Of a stretch of DNA of 64,000 bases, positions 17,297 through 27,147 are shown piece by piece. The stretch covers positions 62,001-126,000 of the forward strand of contig NZ_CAKUOF010000011.1 in the NCBI RefSeq assembly GCF_934668725.1, given 5' to 3'. This stretch comes from an uncultured Dysgonomonas sp. Lineage in GTDB: Bacteria; Bacteroidota; Bacteroidia; Bacteroidales; Dysgonomonadaceae. Each line of letters begins with the position of its first letter. Position 1 is the first letter of the stretch. Made by a program: the position numbers and the translations under genes. The notes below the pieces were generated by a model. The model saw only the letters and a program-made list of their open reading frames with translations. It had not been told where the DNA came from and ran no database searches.

Positions 17297-17728
17297 ATGA
17301 GTCAACTAAAGATAAACGAAACACAGGACGAAATAATAGAAGAATTCTCGATATTTGAAGATTGGATGGATAAATATGCTTATTTGATCGAATTGGGGAA
17401 TTCATTGGAGCCATTGAACGAGAAATATAAAGTAGAATCGAATTTGATACAAGGGTGTCAAAGTCGGGTGTGGTTACAAGCCGATTATGAAGATGGTGTT
17501 ATTACATTTAAAGCTGAAAGCGATGCTGTGATTGTAAAAGGGATTATCGCTTTATTGATAAAGGTGTTAACTAATCATACACCGGATGAAATAATAAATG
17601 CAGATCTTTATTTTATAAATAAAATAGGTTTGAATGAGCATCTCTCACCAACCCGTTCGAATGGATTGGTTTCAATGGTAAAACAGATGCGATTTTATGC
17701 GATGGCATTTAAAGCAAAAAACTCTTAA
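17297..17728 (+). CDS. sufE: SufE family sulfur-transfer protein
   Basis: A 143-residue SufE-fold protein. The sulfur-accepting Cys54 is in the conserved IQGCQSRVWL, and the C-terminal helix pattern is intact. SufE takes persulfide from the cysteine desulfurase SufS and passes it to the SufBCD scaffold. No other suf genes are in the window. It is followed after 6 nt by a rhodanese lipoprotein gene and is probably co-transcribed with it, but the two act in different compartments. Confidence 0.93.
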   Translation: MSQLKINETQDEIIEEFSIFEDWMDKYAYLIELGNSLEPLNEKYKVESNLIQGCQSRVWLQADYEDGVITFKAESDAVIVKGIIALLIKVLTNHTPDEIINADLYFINKIGLNEHLSPTRSNGLVSMVKQMRFYAMAFKAKNS

Positions 17729-17734
17729 ATACAT

Positions 17735-18130
17735 ATGTTCAGAATAGGTTTCTTGGTTGTAGTAGTTTTTCTGGTGAATGGAATACTTTATTCATGTAAC
17801 CAGATAAAAAAGGAATCAGAATTACCTCAATTGATAAAAGAAGGGGCGGTACTGATTGATGTTCGCACGAATGAAGAATTTTCAGAAGGAAGTGTGACCG
17901 GAGCTATAAATATACCGGTGCATCTTTTACAGTATAATATTGAAAAACTGCCAACTGATAAACATATTATTGTTTTTTGCAAAAGTGGAAATCGTGCCGG
18001 AAAAGCAATTAAAATACTTGAAGAGAACAACATTACAGATGTTACTAACGGTGGTTCATGGCAGAATGTACAGAGAGCATTGGATAAATTAGAAACAGAA
18101 GTAGAATCTAGAAAAGAAACCATAAAGTAA
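17735..18130 (+). CDS. Rhodanese-domain lipoprotein
   Basis: A 131-residue single-domain rhodanese. The leader (1-20) ends with LYSC at Cys21, a lipobox, so it is probably anchored in the periplasm-facing or outer membrane. The rhodanese domain has LIDVRTNEEF, the catalytic loop CKSGNRAG with Cys82, and a final NGGSWQN. Family members transfer sulfane sulfur or handle cyanide and thiols. The substrate is unknown. It lies 6 nt after sufE, and a strong terminator follows. Confidence 0.9.
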   Translation: MFRIGFLVVVVFLVNGILYSCNQIKKESELPQLIKEGAVLIDVRTNEEFSEGSVTGAINIPVHLLQYNIEKLPTDKHIIVFCKSGNRAGKAIKILEENNITDVTNGGSWQNVQRALDKLETEVESRKETIK

Positions 18131-18154
18131 ATTTATTTTGCTTCAAAAGAGATG

Positions 18155-18194
18155 AAAGTAAGAGGATGTAGAAATATATCCTCTTACTTTTTTT
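18155..18194 (+). terminator. Intrinsic terminator after the sufE-rhodanese unit
   Basis: A perfect 13-bp stem (AAAGTAAGAGGAT at 18155-18167 and its complement at 18178-18190) with a 10-nt loop, followed by a T-run. Confidence 0.88.
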
Positions 18195-18341
18195 GCTTTT
18201 CTTCTTTTCGAATAACTTGTTTTATTACCTTTAGTACTTTATATATAGTGTGAAGTATTGATTGCTATATTTCATGATTATAATAGTATTTTGTATTTAC
18301 ACTAGCCAAAGTAATAATGAGATATAAGACCTAAAGTATTT

Positions 18342-20885
18342 ATGACAAAGCCCAAATTTTATTTAATTCTATGTTGTGTATTCATTTGCCAGACTATGTT
18401 GGCACAACAACAAACTATTACTTTAAAAAGATTGTATTCGACAGGCCGATTCTACGACGTCGAAAATCCTGTAATGATTGATTCTGTAAATCTGAAAGGG
18501 AATAAATTCGATAATAAAGATATCCTCGAATCTTTTATCTCTTTTCCCGATCAAAAATCGTTTATAGAGGTGTTAAAGCCCGATTTGTCTAATTACTTTT
18601 TTGTGAGTAAAGCTCAAAAAGGTGCTCGGTTTCATCTATTATCTTTTTGGCTCAATGTAGATAAGTATGCAAAGACTAATATACGAATTACTGCACCTAG
18701 TATGTTTGAAGCCTATATCAATGGAAATAAGGAAACTTCAAAGACCTCTATTGAGGATACTTTACTGACAGCTAAAACTATAAAACTTAACTTTCCGGCT
18801 ACTCCCGGTACTTATCATATACTTATCAAATATATGAGTCTTGCATCAAATAAAAGTCCCGAAGGTATTAAAATTACGGTAGAACCCGAAGATCAGAAAT
18901 CGACAGTAAACTATACATTTGATAATGGAAGCAAAAGAAATATTACGATAAAAGATATTTTGGATGGCGATCGTGTAACTTCGACTTCAATTTCACCTAA
19001 CGGGCAGTATATCCTGCTAAATTATACAACAACAAAAAGTGATGGGAAAACTTTTTCTTCCAAAGAACTTTTGTATCTGAAAACAAATAAACGTATAGCT
19101 TTGAGTGTCGGCAATAAATATGAATGGATGCCTACTTCGAATAAATTGTATTATACCGATAACTCGAGTGGAGAGGTAAAGTTGATAGTTGTAGATCCCG
19201 AAACGATGGTAGAGCAAGTGATTGCCGCTAATATTCCCGCAGGAGATTTTCAAATAGCACCTAACGAGCAATATTTAATTTATACAGATCGTGAAGTGCC
19301 CGATGCACCCAAAGGTGATCTTATTTTATTGACTACACCCGAAAGTAGGCAGCTAAATAATCAAGATCGTTATTTTTTGTCACGTTACGACTTTTCAACA
19401 GGAGTAAAGCAGCGTTTAACATTCGGAAAGCATTCAACCAGTTTGAATGATATAAGTCAAGATTCCCGCTATTTACTTTACTCAGTAACAGAATATACAC
19501 CGACTGTACGTCCGTTTTTCCAAACATCCATGTACAGGCTCGAAGTGCAAACTTTAGCTGTCGATACACTATGGACTAATGAAGGATTTGCCAATTCTGC
19601 ATCTTTCTCGCCCGATGGGAATAGTATTCTTATAGTAGGTTCAGCAGAAGCTTTTAACGGAATCGGACAGAATATCAAAGAGGGTCAAACGGCAAATAGT
19701 TATAACAATCTGGCTTTTATTATGGATATTACTAGTCGTAAAGTCGAAGCTTTGGGACGAGATTTTAAACCGAGCATCAATAAGTCATATTGGAATGCAG
19801 TAGATGGTCTTATTTATTTTTCGGTAACCGATAAAGATTATGAGCGTATCTATAAATATGATCCAAAACAAAAACAATTCAGTTTTGTACCTTTGGATGA
19901 AGATGTAATTCGTTCGATTTCTTTTGCAAATAGTAACCTTTCCGCGACTTATTTCGGAGTAAGTGCTTCAAATTCGACTCGAGCTTATGCTTTGGATTTG
20001 AAAAATCAGCGATCTGTATTGATTGCCGACCCATATAAAGAGAGATTAAATTCGTTGAATCTGGGTAAAGTGGAAGATTGGAGCTTTACAGCTTCTGATG
20101 GAACAACCATTGATGGTCGTTATTATTTACCGCCAAATTTCGATCCGGCCAAAAAATATCCTCTGATTGTTTATTATTATGGAGGAACCATGCCAACCCC
20201 ACGAACGATGGAGGCTCCTTATCCTTCGAATGTATATGCGGCTTTGGGATATGTAGTTTATGTACTTCAGCCAAGCGGAACTACAGGGTACGGTCAAGAA
20301 TTTGCAGCCCGCCATGTGAATGCGTGGGGCAAGCGTACTGCCGATGATATTATAGAAGGAACAAAGAAGTTTGTGGCAGATCACTCGTTTGTTAATGGCA
20401 GTAAAATAGGATGTATCGGTGCTTCATATGGTGGATTTATGACAATGTACTTACAGACTCAAACCGATTTATTTGCAGCTGCCATATCTCATGCCGGAAT
20501 AAGTTCTTTGGCAAGTTATTGGGGCGAAGGTTTCTGGGGATATACTTACAGTTCGGGAGCCAGTGCAAACAGTTATCCTTGGAATAATCCTGAATTATAT
20601 GTCGGTCAAAGTCCGTTGTTTCAGGCTGATAAAGTGAAAACCCCAATTCTGTTATTGCATGGAACAGAAGATACCAATGTGCCTATTGGTGAAAGTATTC
20701 AAATGTACACAGCTCTCAAAATATTGGGAAAACCGGTTGAATTTATTCAGGTAAAAGGTGAAAATCACGGAATAAGAGATTATAAAAAACGTATTGAATG
20801 GAATTACTCTATCTATGCTTGGTTTGCCAAATGGTTACAAGACGATTCTTCGTGGTGGGATAGTATGTATCCGAGCCAGGATTGA
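18342..20885 (+). CDS. S9 family prolyl oligopeptidase (DPP-like), exported
   Basis: An 847-residue secreted serine peptidase. Residues 1-21 form a signal peptide (ending MLAQ). An N-terminal and beta-propeller region (about 190-590, with SPNGQYILL and SPDGNSILI repeats) precedes the alpha/beta-hydrolase domain. The triad is Ser695 (GASYGGF), Asp777 (HGTEDTNVP) and His809 (GENHG). The family cleaves after proline or removes dipeptides from oligopeptides. It is encoded 80 nt before an M16 pair, giving a run of three exported peptidases likely used for peptide breakdown in the periplasm. The leader has a weak copy of the GTAATAA/AGACCT motif. Confidence 0.93.
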   Translation: MTKPKFYLILCCVFICQTMLAQQQTITLKRLYSTGRFYDVENPVMIDSVNLKGNKFDNKDILESFISFPDQKSFIEVLKPDLSNYFFVSKAQKGARFHLLSFWLNVDKYAKTNIRITAPSMFEAYINGNKETSKTSIEDTLLTAKTIKLNFPATPGTYHILIKYMSLASNKSPEGIKITVEPEDQKSTVNYTFDNGSKRNITIKDILDGDRVTSTSISPNGQYILLNYTTTKSDGKTFSSKELLYLKTNKRIALSVGNKYEWMPTSNKLYYTDNSSGEVKLIVVDPETMVEQVIAANIPAGDFQIAPNEQYLIYTDREVPDAPKGDLILLTTPESRQLNNQDRYFLSRYDFSTGVKQRLTFGKHSTSLNDISQDSRYLLYSVTEYTPTVRPFFQTSMYRLEVQTLAVDTLWTNEGFANSASFSPDGNSILIVGSAEAFNGIGQNIKEGQTANSYNNLAFIMDITSRKVEALGRDFKPSINKSYWNAVDGLIYFSVTDKDYERIYKYDPKQKQFSFVPLDEDVIRSISFANSNLSATYFGVSASNSTRAYALDLKNQRSVLIADPYKERLNSLNLGKVEDWSFTASDGTTIDGRYYLPPNFDPAKKYPLIVYYYGGTMPTPRTMEAPYPSNVYAALGYVVYVLQPSGTTGYGQEFAARHVNAWGKRTADDIIEGTKKFVADHSFVNGSKIGCIGASYGGFMTMYLQTQTDLFAAAISHAGISSLASYWGEGFWGYTYSSGASANSYPWNNPELYVGQSPLFQADKVKTPILLLHGTEDTNVPIGESIQMYTALKILGKPVEFIQVKGENHGIRDYKKRIEWNYSIYAWFAKWLQDDSSWWDSMYPSQD

Positions 20886-20965
20886 TCTCGTACTTTGTAT
20901 TGTATGATGTGATTATTGTCGATGAACGTCGACTTATGATATAGAAAATTGAAAAAAATAGTAAT

Positions 20966-22276
20966 ATGAAGAAAATTTTTATAGCATTCGGGCTATTTCT
21001 CATCTCCGGAGTGGCTGTTATGGCACAACATATCGAGTTTGAGGAGTTTACTCTGGATAATGGATTACATGTTATCTTACAGCAAGACAAATCTGCTCCT
21101 GTAGTAACTACATCAGTTATGTACCATGTAGGGGCAAAAGACGAAAATCCCGACCGTACAGGTTTTGCCCATTTTTTTGAGCATTTGCTGTTTGAAGGAA
21201 CAGAAAATATTCCTCGTGGACAATGGGATAAAATTCTCGGAGCCAATGGTGGGCAAGGTAACGCTAATACAAATGATGACAGAACGTACTATTACGAAAC
21301 TTTTCCTTCTAACAATCTACAATTAGCTTTATGGATGGAGTCGGAGAGAATGTTCCATCCTGTTATTAATCAAATAGGTGTGGATACTCAACGTGAAGTT
21401 GTAAAAGAAGAAAAACGTTTGAGAATAGACAATTCTCCTTACGGCGGAATATGGGAAGTTATTAAAAAGAATCTTTTTACCAAACATCCTTACCGTTGGG
21501 CTCCAATCGGTTCGATGGAACATTTGGACGCTGCAACTTTAGATGAATTTAAAGCCTTTTTTAAGAAGTTTTATGTACCCAATAATGCTGTCTTGGTGGT
21601 AGCCGGAGATTTCGATACTAAACAAGCAAAAGAGTGGATCACCGAATACTTTGGAACCATACCAAGAGGTGCGGATGTGGTGAAGAACCAATTTCTTGAA
21701 GATCCTATTACTCAACAAATAAATGATACTTACGAAGACCCCAATATCCAAATTCCCATGTTATTGAATGGTTATCGTATACCATCGATGAAAGAGCGCG
21801 ATTACAGAGTGCTTGATATGATTTCTTCGGTTCTGAGTTTAGGTAAAAGTTCGCGTTTGTATAAAAGACTTGTTGATAAAGATAAGTTGGCTTTAGAGGC
21901 CGGAGCTTTTAATCTGGGAGAGGAGGATTACAGTGCATATGTTATTTATGCATTGCCTATGACCGGTAAAGAATTTCCCGAAATTCAGGCTGTTATAGAT
22001 GAAGAAATTGCCAAGATACGTACTGAACTTATTTCGGAAAAAGAATATCAAAAATTGCTTAATCAGTTTGAAAATGCTTATGTAAGTACCAATTCGACTA
22101 GTGAAGGAGTTGCCAGTAATCTGGCTGAGTACTATTTATTGTATGGTGATGTAAATTTGATAAATACAGAAATAGATATTTACAGATCGATAACCAGAGA
22201 AGAAATAAGAGATGTGGCTAATAAATACTTGCAGCCGAATCAAAGATTAGTTCTGGATTATCTTCCTAAAAAATAA
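20966..22276 (+). CDS. M16 zinc peptidase, catalytic subunit, exported
   Basis: A 436-residue pitrilysin-family peptidase with a signal peptide (1-20, ending AVMAQ). The inverted zinc motif HFFEH is at 69-73, and the downstream Glu comes in the REVVKEEKRLRID region, so the site is complete. The domain C region ends at about 420. It is encoded 29 nt before a second M16 protein that lacks the zinc motif. Such active/inactive pairs commonly form heterodimers. It is expected to cut oligopeptides in the periplasm. Confidence 0.93.
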   Translation: MKKIFIAFGLFLISGVAVMAQHIEFEEFTLDNGLHVILQQDKSAPVVTTSVMYHVGAKDENPDRTGFAHFFEHLLFEGTENIPRGQWDKILGANGGQGNANTNDDRTYYYETFPSNNLQLALWMESERMFHPVINQIGVDTQREVVKEEKRLRIDNSPYGGIWEVIKKNLFTKHPYRWAPIGSMEHLDAATLDEFKAFFKKFYVPNNAVLVVAGDFDTKQAKEWITEYFGTIPRGADVVKNQFLEDPITQQINDTYEDPNIQIPMLLNGYRIPSMKERDYRVLDMISSVLSLGKSSRLYKRLVDKDKLALEAGAFNLGEEDYSAYVIYALPMTGKEFPEIQAVIDEEIAKIRTELISEKEYQKLLNQFENAYVSTNSTSEGVASNLAEYYLLYGDVNLINTEIDIYRSITREEIRDVANKYLQPNQRLVLDYLPKK

Positions 22277-22305
22277 ACTTTTACGCTATTTTAAATAAAC
22301 AAAAG

Positions 22306-24351
22306 ATGAAAAAAATATTATATATAGCTGTTGCATTGCTTATATCTCTGTCGATTCAGGCTCAGGTAGACAGATCGGTGCAACCTCAACCCGGACCGGC
22401 ACCTAAAATAAATTTGGGAAAACCTCAGACTTTTACTTTGCCAAATGGTTTGCAGGTATTGGTTGTTGAAAATCATAAACTACCTCGAGCAACCTTTTCT
22501 TTGGTGCTTGATAATCCTCCTTCAATCGAAGGTACGATAAAAGGAGTTGATAACCTTACCAGCTCACTTATGGGGAACGGTACCTCTAAAATTAGTAAGG
22601 ACGAGTTTAATGAGATGCTTGATTTTTATGGTACTTCGGTCGGCTTCAGTGTGCATAGCATAGGAGGAACAATGTTATCTAAATATTTCCCCGAAGTATT
22701 ATCTTTGGCTGCTCAAGGGGCGTTAGATCCTTTGTTTACTCAAGAAGAGCTTGAAAGTGAGAGAGCCAAGTTGCTTGATGCAATTAAAGTTGATGAAAAA
22801 AGTACAAGTGCTATATCGGGAAGGGTAAGGAGTGTCTTACTTTATGGACAAAATCATCCCAAAGGAGAATATCTGACTGAGGAATCTATTAATAAAATTA
22901 CATTGGCAGATATAAATAATTATTACCAAAAGTATTTTGTACCTGAAAATGCTTATCTGATAATAGTGGGAGACGTGAAATTTGATGAAGTGAAAAAAAT
23001 GGTGACAGAGAATTTTTCAGCATGGAAAAAAGCTTCTCCTCCTAAAAGTATTTATAACGAACCTGTAAATCTGACAGAAACCAGAATTGGTTTTGTTGAT
23101 GTTCCCAATGCAGTGCAATCCGAGATATCAGTAAATAATATAGTCAATCTGAAAATGACTGATCCTGACTATTTTGCTGTTTTGTTAGCCAATTATATTT
23201 TAGGAGGGGGTAGTGACGGTTATCTGTTTATGAACCTAAGAGAAGGACATGGTTGGACTTATGGAGCTTATTCGGGTATATCAGCTGATAAATATACGAC
23301 TGATTTCTCTGCGACTGCTGCTGTTCGTAATGCAGTAACAGATAGTGCACTGGTAGAGATGTTGAAGGAGGTAAAAAGAATACGCACAACTCTTCCAACA
23401 GCTAAAGAATTAGAGTTGGCTAAAGCTAAGTATATTGGAAATTTTGTAATGACTGCCGAAAAACCTCAAACTGTAGCAGGTTTTGCTCTTCGCGAAAAAA
23501 CTCAATCGTTACCTGCCGATTTTTATGAAAACTATATCAAGAACATTGATGCTGTTACTTTAGAGCAAGTTCAGGCTGCTGCGAAGAAATACTTTTCGGA
23601 CGACGCATCACGTATTGTTGTAGCGGGTAAAGCATCTGAAGTATTGCCTGGTTTAGAAAAATTAGGTATTCCTATTGACTTCTTTGATAAGTACGGAAAT
23701 CCAACAACTAAACCCGAAGCTAAAGTGATAGAACCAGGTGTAACTGCAAAAAGTGTATTGAGTAAATATATAAATGCAATAGGAGGAGAGGAAGCTCTTA
23801 AAGCTATAAAAACACTTTCGACCACATCAAAAGCAAGTATACAGGGTCAGGAAATAACTTTGCAGAAAATAAATACAGCAAATGGAAAATCATTTCAACA
23901 GATAACCGGTATGGGAATGACTTTGATGAAGACTGCTTACAATGGTAAAACTGGATTTGTAGAAGTGCAGGGACAGCGAAAAGATATGACAGATGAGGAA
24001 TTAGCTGAGATGAAATATTCTGCTATTTTTCCTGAATTATTAATGATTAATTCTCCCACTATTCAATTAGGCGGAATAGATAACTTGAACGGAGTGGATG
24101 TTTATAAATTGGTTGATGGAGATAACACATTTTATTACGATGTAAGTACAGGTTTAAAACTTGGTGAAGGGGTTAAAAAAGAAGTCGCTCCCGGTCAAAA
24201 AATAGACCAATTAGGCTTTTACAGCGACTATAAGGAGATTTCTGGAGTGAAAATACCTTATTCTTCGACTATAAATGTGGGAATGGAAGTTGAGTTTAAA
24301 GTGATAGATGTAAAGGTGAATGAAGGTGTAGTAGATGCCGATTTTGAATAA
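22306..24351 (+). CDS. M16-like protein without zinc motif, plus C-terminal beta domain, exported
   Basis: A 681-residue exported protein (signal peptide 1-19). Residues about 40-460 are M16-like with the conserved LVVENHKLPRATF start, but the position of HxxEH reads GVDNLTSSLMGNGT and has no zinc ligands. Catalysis is therefore not expected; it is probably the partner subunit of the upstream M16 protease. Residues about 480-680 form an extra domain with a repeated strand pattern (VSKYINAIGGEEALKAIKT at its start) that resembles lipoprotein-sorting LolA-like domains; that identity is tentative. A terminator follows. Confidence 0.88.
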   Translation: MKKILYIAVALLISLSIQAQVDRSVQPQPGPAPKINLGKPQTFTLPNGLQVLVVENHKLPRATFSLVLDNPPSIEGTIKGVDNLTSSLMGNGTSKISKDEFNEMLDFYGTSVGFSVHSIGGTMLSKYFPEVLSLAAQGALDPLFTQEELESERAKLLDAIKVDEKSTSAISGRVRSVLLYGQNHPKGEYLTEESINKITLADINNYYQKYFVPENAYLIIVGDVKFDEVKKMVTENFSAWKKASPPKSIYNEPVNLTETRIGFVDVPNAVQSEISVNNIVNLKMTDPDYFAVLLANYILGGGSDGYLFMNLREGHGWTYGAYSGISADKYTTDFSATAAVRNAVTDSALVEMLKEVKRIRTTLPTAKELELAKAKYIGNFVMTAEKPQTVAGFALREKTQSLPADFYENYIKNIDAVTLEQVQAAAKKYFSDDASRIVVAGKASEVLPGLEKLGIPIDFFDKYGNPTTKPEAKVIEPGVTAKSVLSKYINAIGGEEALKAIKTLSTTSKASIQGQEITLQKINTANGKSFQQITGMGMTLMKTAYNGKTGFVEVQGQRKDMTDEELAEMKYSAIFPELLMINSPTIQLGGIDNLNGVDVYKLVDGDNTFYYDVSTGLKLGEGVKKEVAPGQKIDQLGFYSDYKEISGVKIPYSSTINVGMEVEFKVIDVKVNEGVVDADFE

Positions 24352-24398
24352 TTGATCTATTGTCAAGATAAAAGTCTGTGACCTTAATTAACAAATAG

Positions 24399-24434
24399 AA
24401 GCCTTGAATTGGGATGCCGATTCAAGGCTTTTTT
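24399..24434 (+). terminator. Intrinsic terminator after the peptidase run
   Basis: An 11-bp perfect stem (AAGCCTTGAAT at 24399-24409, ATTCAAGGCTT at 24420-24430) with T-run to 24434. It sits 32 nt before the helicase start and rules out an earlier start for that gene. Confidence 0.88.
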
Positions 24435-24465
24435 GTATTTTTGTTTTTTAGAAAAAAAGGAGATT

Positions 24466-26481
24466 TTGATACCAACAATAGATACATCCAATCCCGAATT
24501 TAAAAATGCACTTGATTTAATAACGCGTACCCGCCAATCGATTTTTTTGACAGGTAAGGCAGGTACCGGAAAATCGACATTCTTAAAGCATTTGTGCGAT
24601 ATTACGAAGAAGAAATATGTAGTACTAGCTCCAACAGGTATTGCTGCCATAAATGCTAATGGGTCTACTATTCATTCATTCTTCAAAATGCCATTTCGTC
24701 CAATGTTGCCGGATGATCAGGATTTGAGTCTGGTAAACGGGCGCATATTCGAGTTCTTTAAATATAAAAAAGATCACCGGAAATTAATTCAGGAAGTTGA
24801 GCTTATCATAATAGATGAGATTTCGATGGTACGTGCCGATATGATAGACTGTATTGATCGCATTCTCCGTGTTTATTCTAATAATATGCGTACACCCTTT
24901 GGAGGGAAACAGTTGGTTTTCGTGGGGGATGTATTTCAATTGGAGCCTGTAGTAACCAGTGATTCTAAAGATATATTGAGTCGGTTCTATCCGAATCCAT
25001 ATTTTTTCTCGGCAAAAGTATTTTTGGAAGCAAAATTAGTACCTATTGAGTTTACCAAGATATACAGGCAGACTGACCGTGTTTTTATTTCTATTCTCGA
25101 TAAAATAAGGACAGGTGTAGTAGGATCAGCAGAAATGCAGACTCTTAATACCCGATTTCAACCATCTTTTAATCCATCTGAAGATGAAATGTATATCACC
25201 TTAGCAACAAAGCGTGATAATGTCGATTATATCAATGAAAAGAAGATGGTAGAGCTCGAAACTCTCGAATTTATCAGCAATGGTACAATTGATGGAGATT
25301 TTCCCGAATCGAGTCTTCCAACAGCTAAAAATCTTCTATTGAAGGAACATGCACAGGTAATGTTTATCCATAACGATCAGCAATGGCCTCGACGCTGGGT
25401 AAACGGGTCATTGGGTGTAGTGTCTAATATTGATGAGATGGACAATGTATATGTGATGCTTGAAGATGGGAAAGAAGTTTTAGTGGACCTTGAAACCTGG
25501 AGAAATTACCGTTACAAATATAATGAGGCTGAAAAGAAAATAGAGGAAGAGATTATAGGAACTTTTACCCAGCTACCTCTCAAAGCAGCTTGGGCAATTA
25601 CTGTTCATAAAAGTCAGGGGTTGACATTCAGCAGAGTTATTGTAGATTTCAATGGAGGTGTATTTGCAGGAGGACAGGCTTATGTGGCATTGAGTAGATG
25701 TACCTCATTGGAAGGTATGGTTTTGAGGAAAATGATTAGTCGATCAGATGTATTTGTTCGCCCTGAAATTATAGAATTCAGCCGTCAATTCAATAACCAA
25801 CAATTAATAGAGAAGGCTTTAAAAGAATCGGATGCAGATTATTTGTATTCTAAAACTATAAAAGATTTTGATGAAGGTAACTTTGAGGATTGTATTGAAA
25901 CGTTCTTTAAAGCGATACGAGCTCGTTATGATATTGAGAAACCTTTATCAAAACGTTTTATACGCAGGAAGTTAAATATAATAAATGAGCTTGAGGAGCA
26001 AAATAAGCTGCTTATCAGTAAAATGTTAGAGCAGCGTGCAGCACTTCATAAATATGCTGAAGAATATTATTTGTTGGGTAATGAATGTATTGTTTCTTAT
26101 AAAGACACCAGAGCTGCATTAGCCAACTTTAATAAGGCATTGGACCTTGATCCGATGTATGTAGATGCATGGGTACGCAAAGGAGTTACTTTATATGATA
26201 TAAAGGATTATTACGAAGCCGATGTCTGTTTCAATAAAGCTGTCAGTCTTAGCCCATTGTTGTTTAAAGCATTATATAACAGAGGGAAAAACCGAATAGC
26301 AATGGAGGAGTATGAATTGGCTATAACGGATTTGGATCGGGCTTCTGTTATAAAACCGGATCATGCTCCTTGTCATGAATATTTGGCTCAATGTTATGCC
26401 AATATAGGCAATGAAGAATTGGCTCAAAAACATCTGATGATTGCCCGTGAGATAAAAGGGATAGATGCTGATGATGATTGA
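24466..26481 (+). CDS. PIF1/RecD-like helicase with C-terminal TPR repeats
   Basis: A 671-residue superfamily 1B helicase. Walker A is TGKAGTGKST (about 29-38), Walker B is IIIDEISM, and later motifs include FVGDVFQLEPV, IYRQTD, and AWAITVHKSQGLTF with VALSRCTS near the end of the helicase part (about residue 425). Residues about 515-665 contain TPR-like repeats (YKDTRAALANFNKALDLDP and two more), suggesting protein partners. The start is a TTG at 24466 after an AGGAG; an upstream in-frame ATG falls inside the terminator hairpin of the previous gene. A role in DNA unwinding or replication-fork maintenance is inferred. Confidence 0.85.
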   Translation: MIPTIDTSNPEFKNALDLITRTRQSIFLTGKAGTGKSTFLKHLCDITKKKYVVLAPTGIAAINANGSTIHSFFKMPFRPMLPDDQDLSLVNGRIFEFFKYKKDHRKLIQEVELIIIDEISMVRADMIDCIDRILRVYSNNMRTPFGGKQLVFVGDVFQLEPVVTSDSKDILSRFYPNPYFFSAKVFLEAKLVPIEFTKIYRQTDRVFISILDKIRTGVVGSAEMQTLNTRFQPSFNPSEDEMYITLATKRDNVDYINEKKMVELETLEFISNGTIDGDFPESSLPTAKNLLLKEHAQVMFIHNDQQWPRRWVNGSLGVVSNIDEMDNVYVMLEDGKEVLVDLETWRNYRYKYNEAEKKIEEEIIGTFTQLPLKAAWAITVHKSQGLTFSRVIVDFNGGVFAGGQAYVALSRCTSLEGMVLRKMISRSDVFVRPEIIEFSRQFNNQQLIEKALKESDADYLYSKTIKDFDEGNFEDCIETFFKAIRARYDIEKPLSKRFIRRKLNIINELEEQNKLLISKMLEQRAALHKYAEEYYLLGNECIVSYKDTRAALANFNKALDLDPMYVDAWVRKGVTLYDIKDYYEADVCFNKAVSLSPLLFKALYNRGKNRIAMEEYELAITDLDRASVIKPDHAPCHEYLAQCYANIGNEELAQKHLMIAREIKGIDADDD

Positions 26482-26616
26482 GATTGTATATTTTTTTATT
26501 AAGTTTGATGAGCTATTTAGACTTATATAAGTGAAAAATTAGTAGATAGTTATATTTCTTTTGCTGTATCATCAAATATTTTCTTTAGAACATTTTATTC
26601 ATAAAATATATACTTT

Positions 26617-27042
26617 ATGGAATTAACATATCAAAAAGATTGTACAAACATAGAGTGGGAGAGGATTCCCGAATTGTTAGAGAAAGTAGGCATGTCATTT
26701 GTGGATGTGGACAAGCATCGTATTTCATTTGAAAATAGTTATGCTGTAGTATTTGTGTATGATGAGAAAAAAATGATTGGTTTTGGGCGTAGTATTTCAG
26801 ATGGCATACGTCAAACAGCCTTATATGATATTGCAATTGATCCGATGTATCAAGGATATGGAATTGGACGTAAAATTGTTGATATACTGTTAGATGCTAC
26901 CCCAGATTGTAATTTTATATTGTATGCTTCTCCGGGCAAAGAGGATTTTTATCGAAAGCTGGGATTTAAAAAAATGAAAACAGGAATGATGATCTTTGCA
27001 GACCCTAAGAGGATGGAGGATGGAGTTTTTGTTGATAAATAA
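26617..27042 (+). CDS. GNAT family N-acetyltransferase
   Basis: A 141-residue acetyltransferase with motif A IAIDPMYQGYGIGRKIVDIL (about 72-91), followed by a FYRKLGFKKMKTGMMIF motif B. It resembles small GNATs that act on amines or aminoglycoside-like compounds, but the substrate is not predictable. It stands alone between the helicase and the Nudix-type regulator, with its own 135-nt upstream region. Confidence 0.88.
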   Translation: MELTYQKDCTNIEWERIPELLEKVGMSFVDVDKHRISFENSYAVVFVYDEKKMIGFGRSISDGIRQTALYDIAIDPMYQGYGIGRKIVDILLDATPDCNFILYASPGKEDFYRKLGFKKMKTGMMIFADPKRMEDGVFVDK

Positions 27043-27064
27043 GTTAACTTAATGATGTAAATGC

Positions 27065-27072
27065 TATCTTTG
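27065..27072 (+). promoter_or_regulatory. Putative -7 element for the Nudix-type regulator
   Basis: TATCTTTG matches TAnnTTTG, 75 nt before the start codon. The -33 element is weak. Confidence 0.5.
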
Positions 27073-27147
27073 TAATTGTAACACAATGACATATTCTGAT
27101 TTTGTCAGAATTAATTATTAACAAGTAGACAAAAAACATATTCAAAA

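Noticed and set aside
18306..18341. Third copy of the GTAATAA/AGACCT leader motif before the S9 peptidase
   Set aside because: Only the 5' block and one half of the dyad match, so it is not counted as a full copy.
24466..26481. Helicase plus neighbours as a defence island
   Set aside because: No nuclease, methyltransferase or other defence gene adjoins, and the helicase type is common in housekeeping DNA metabolism.
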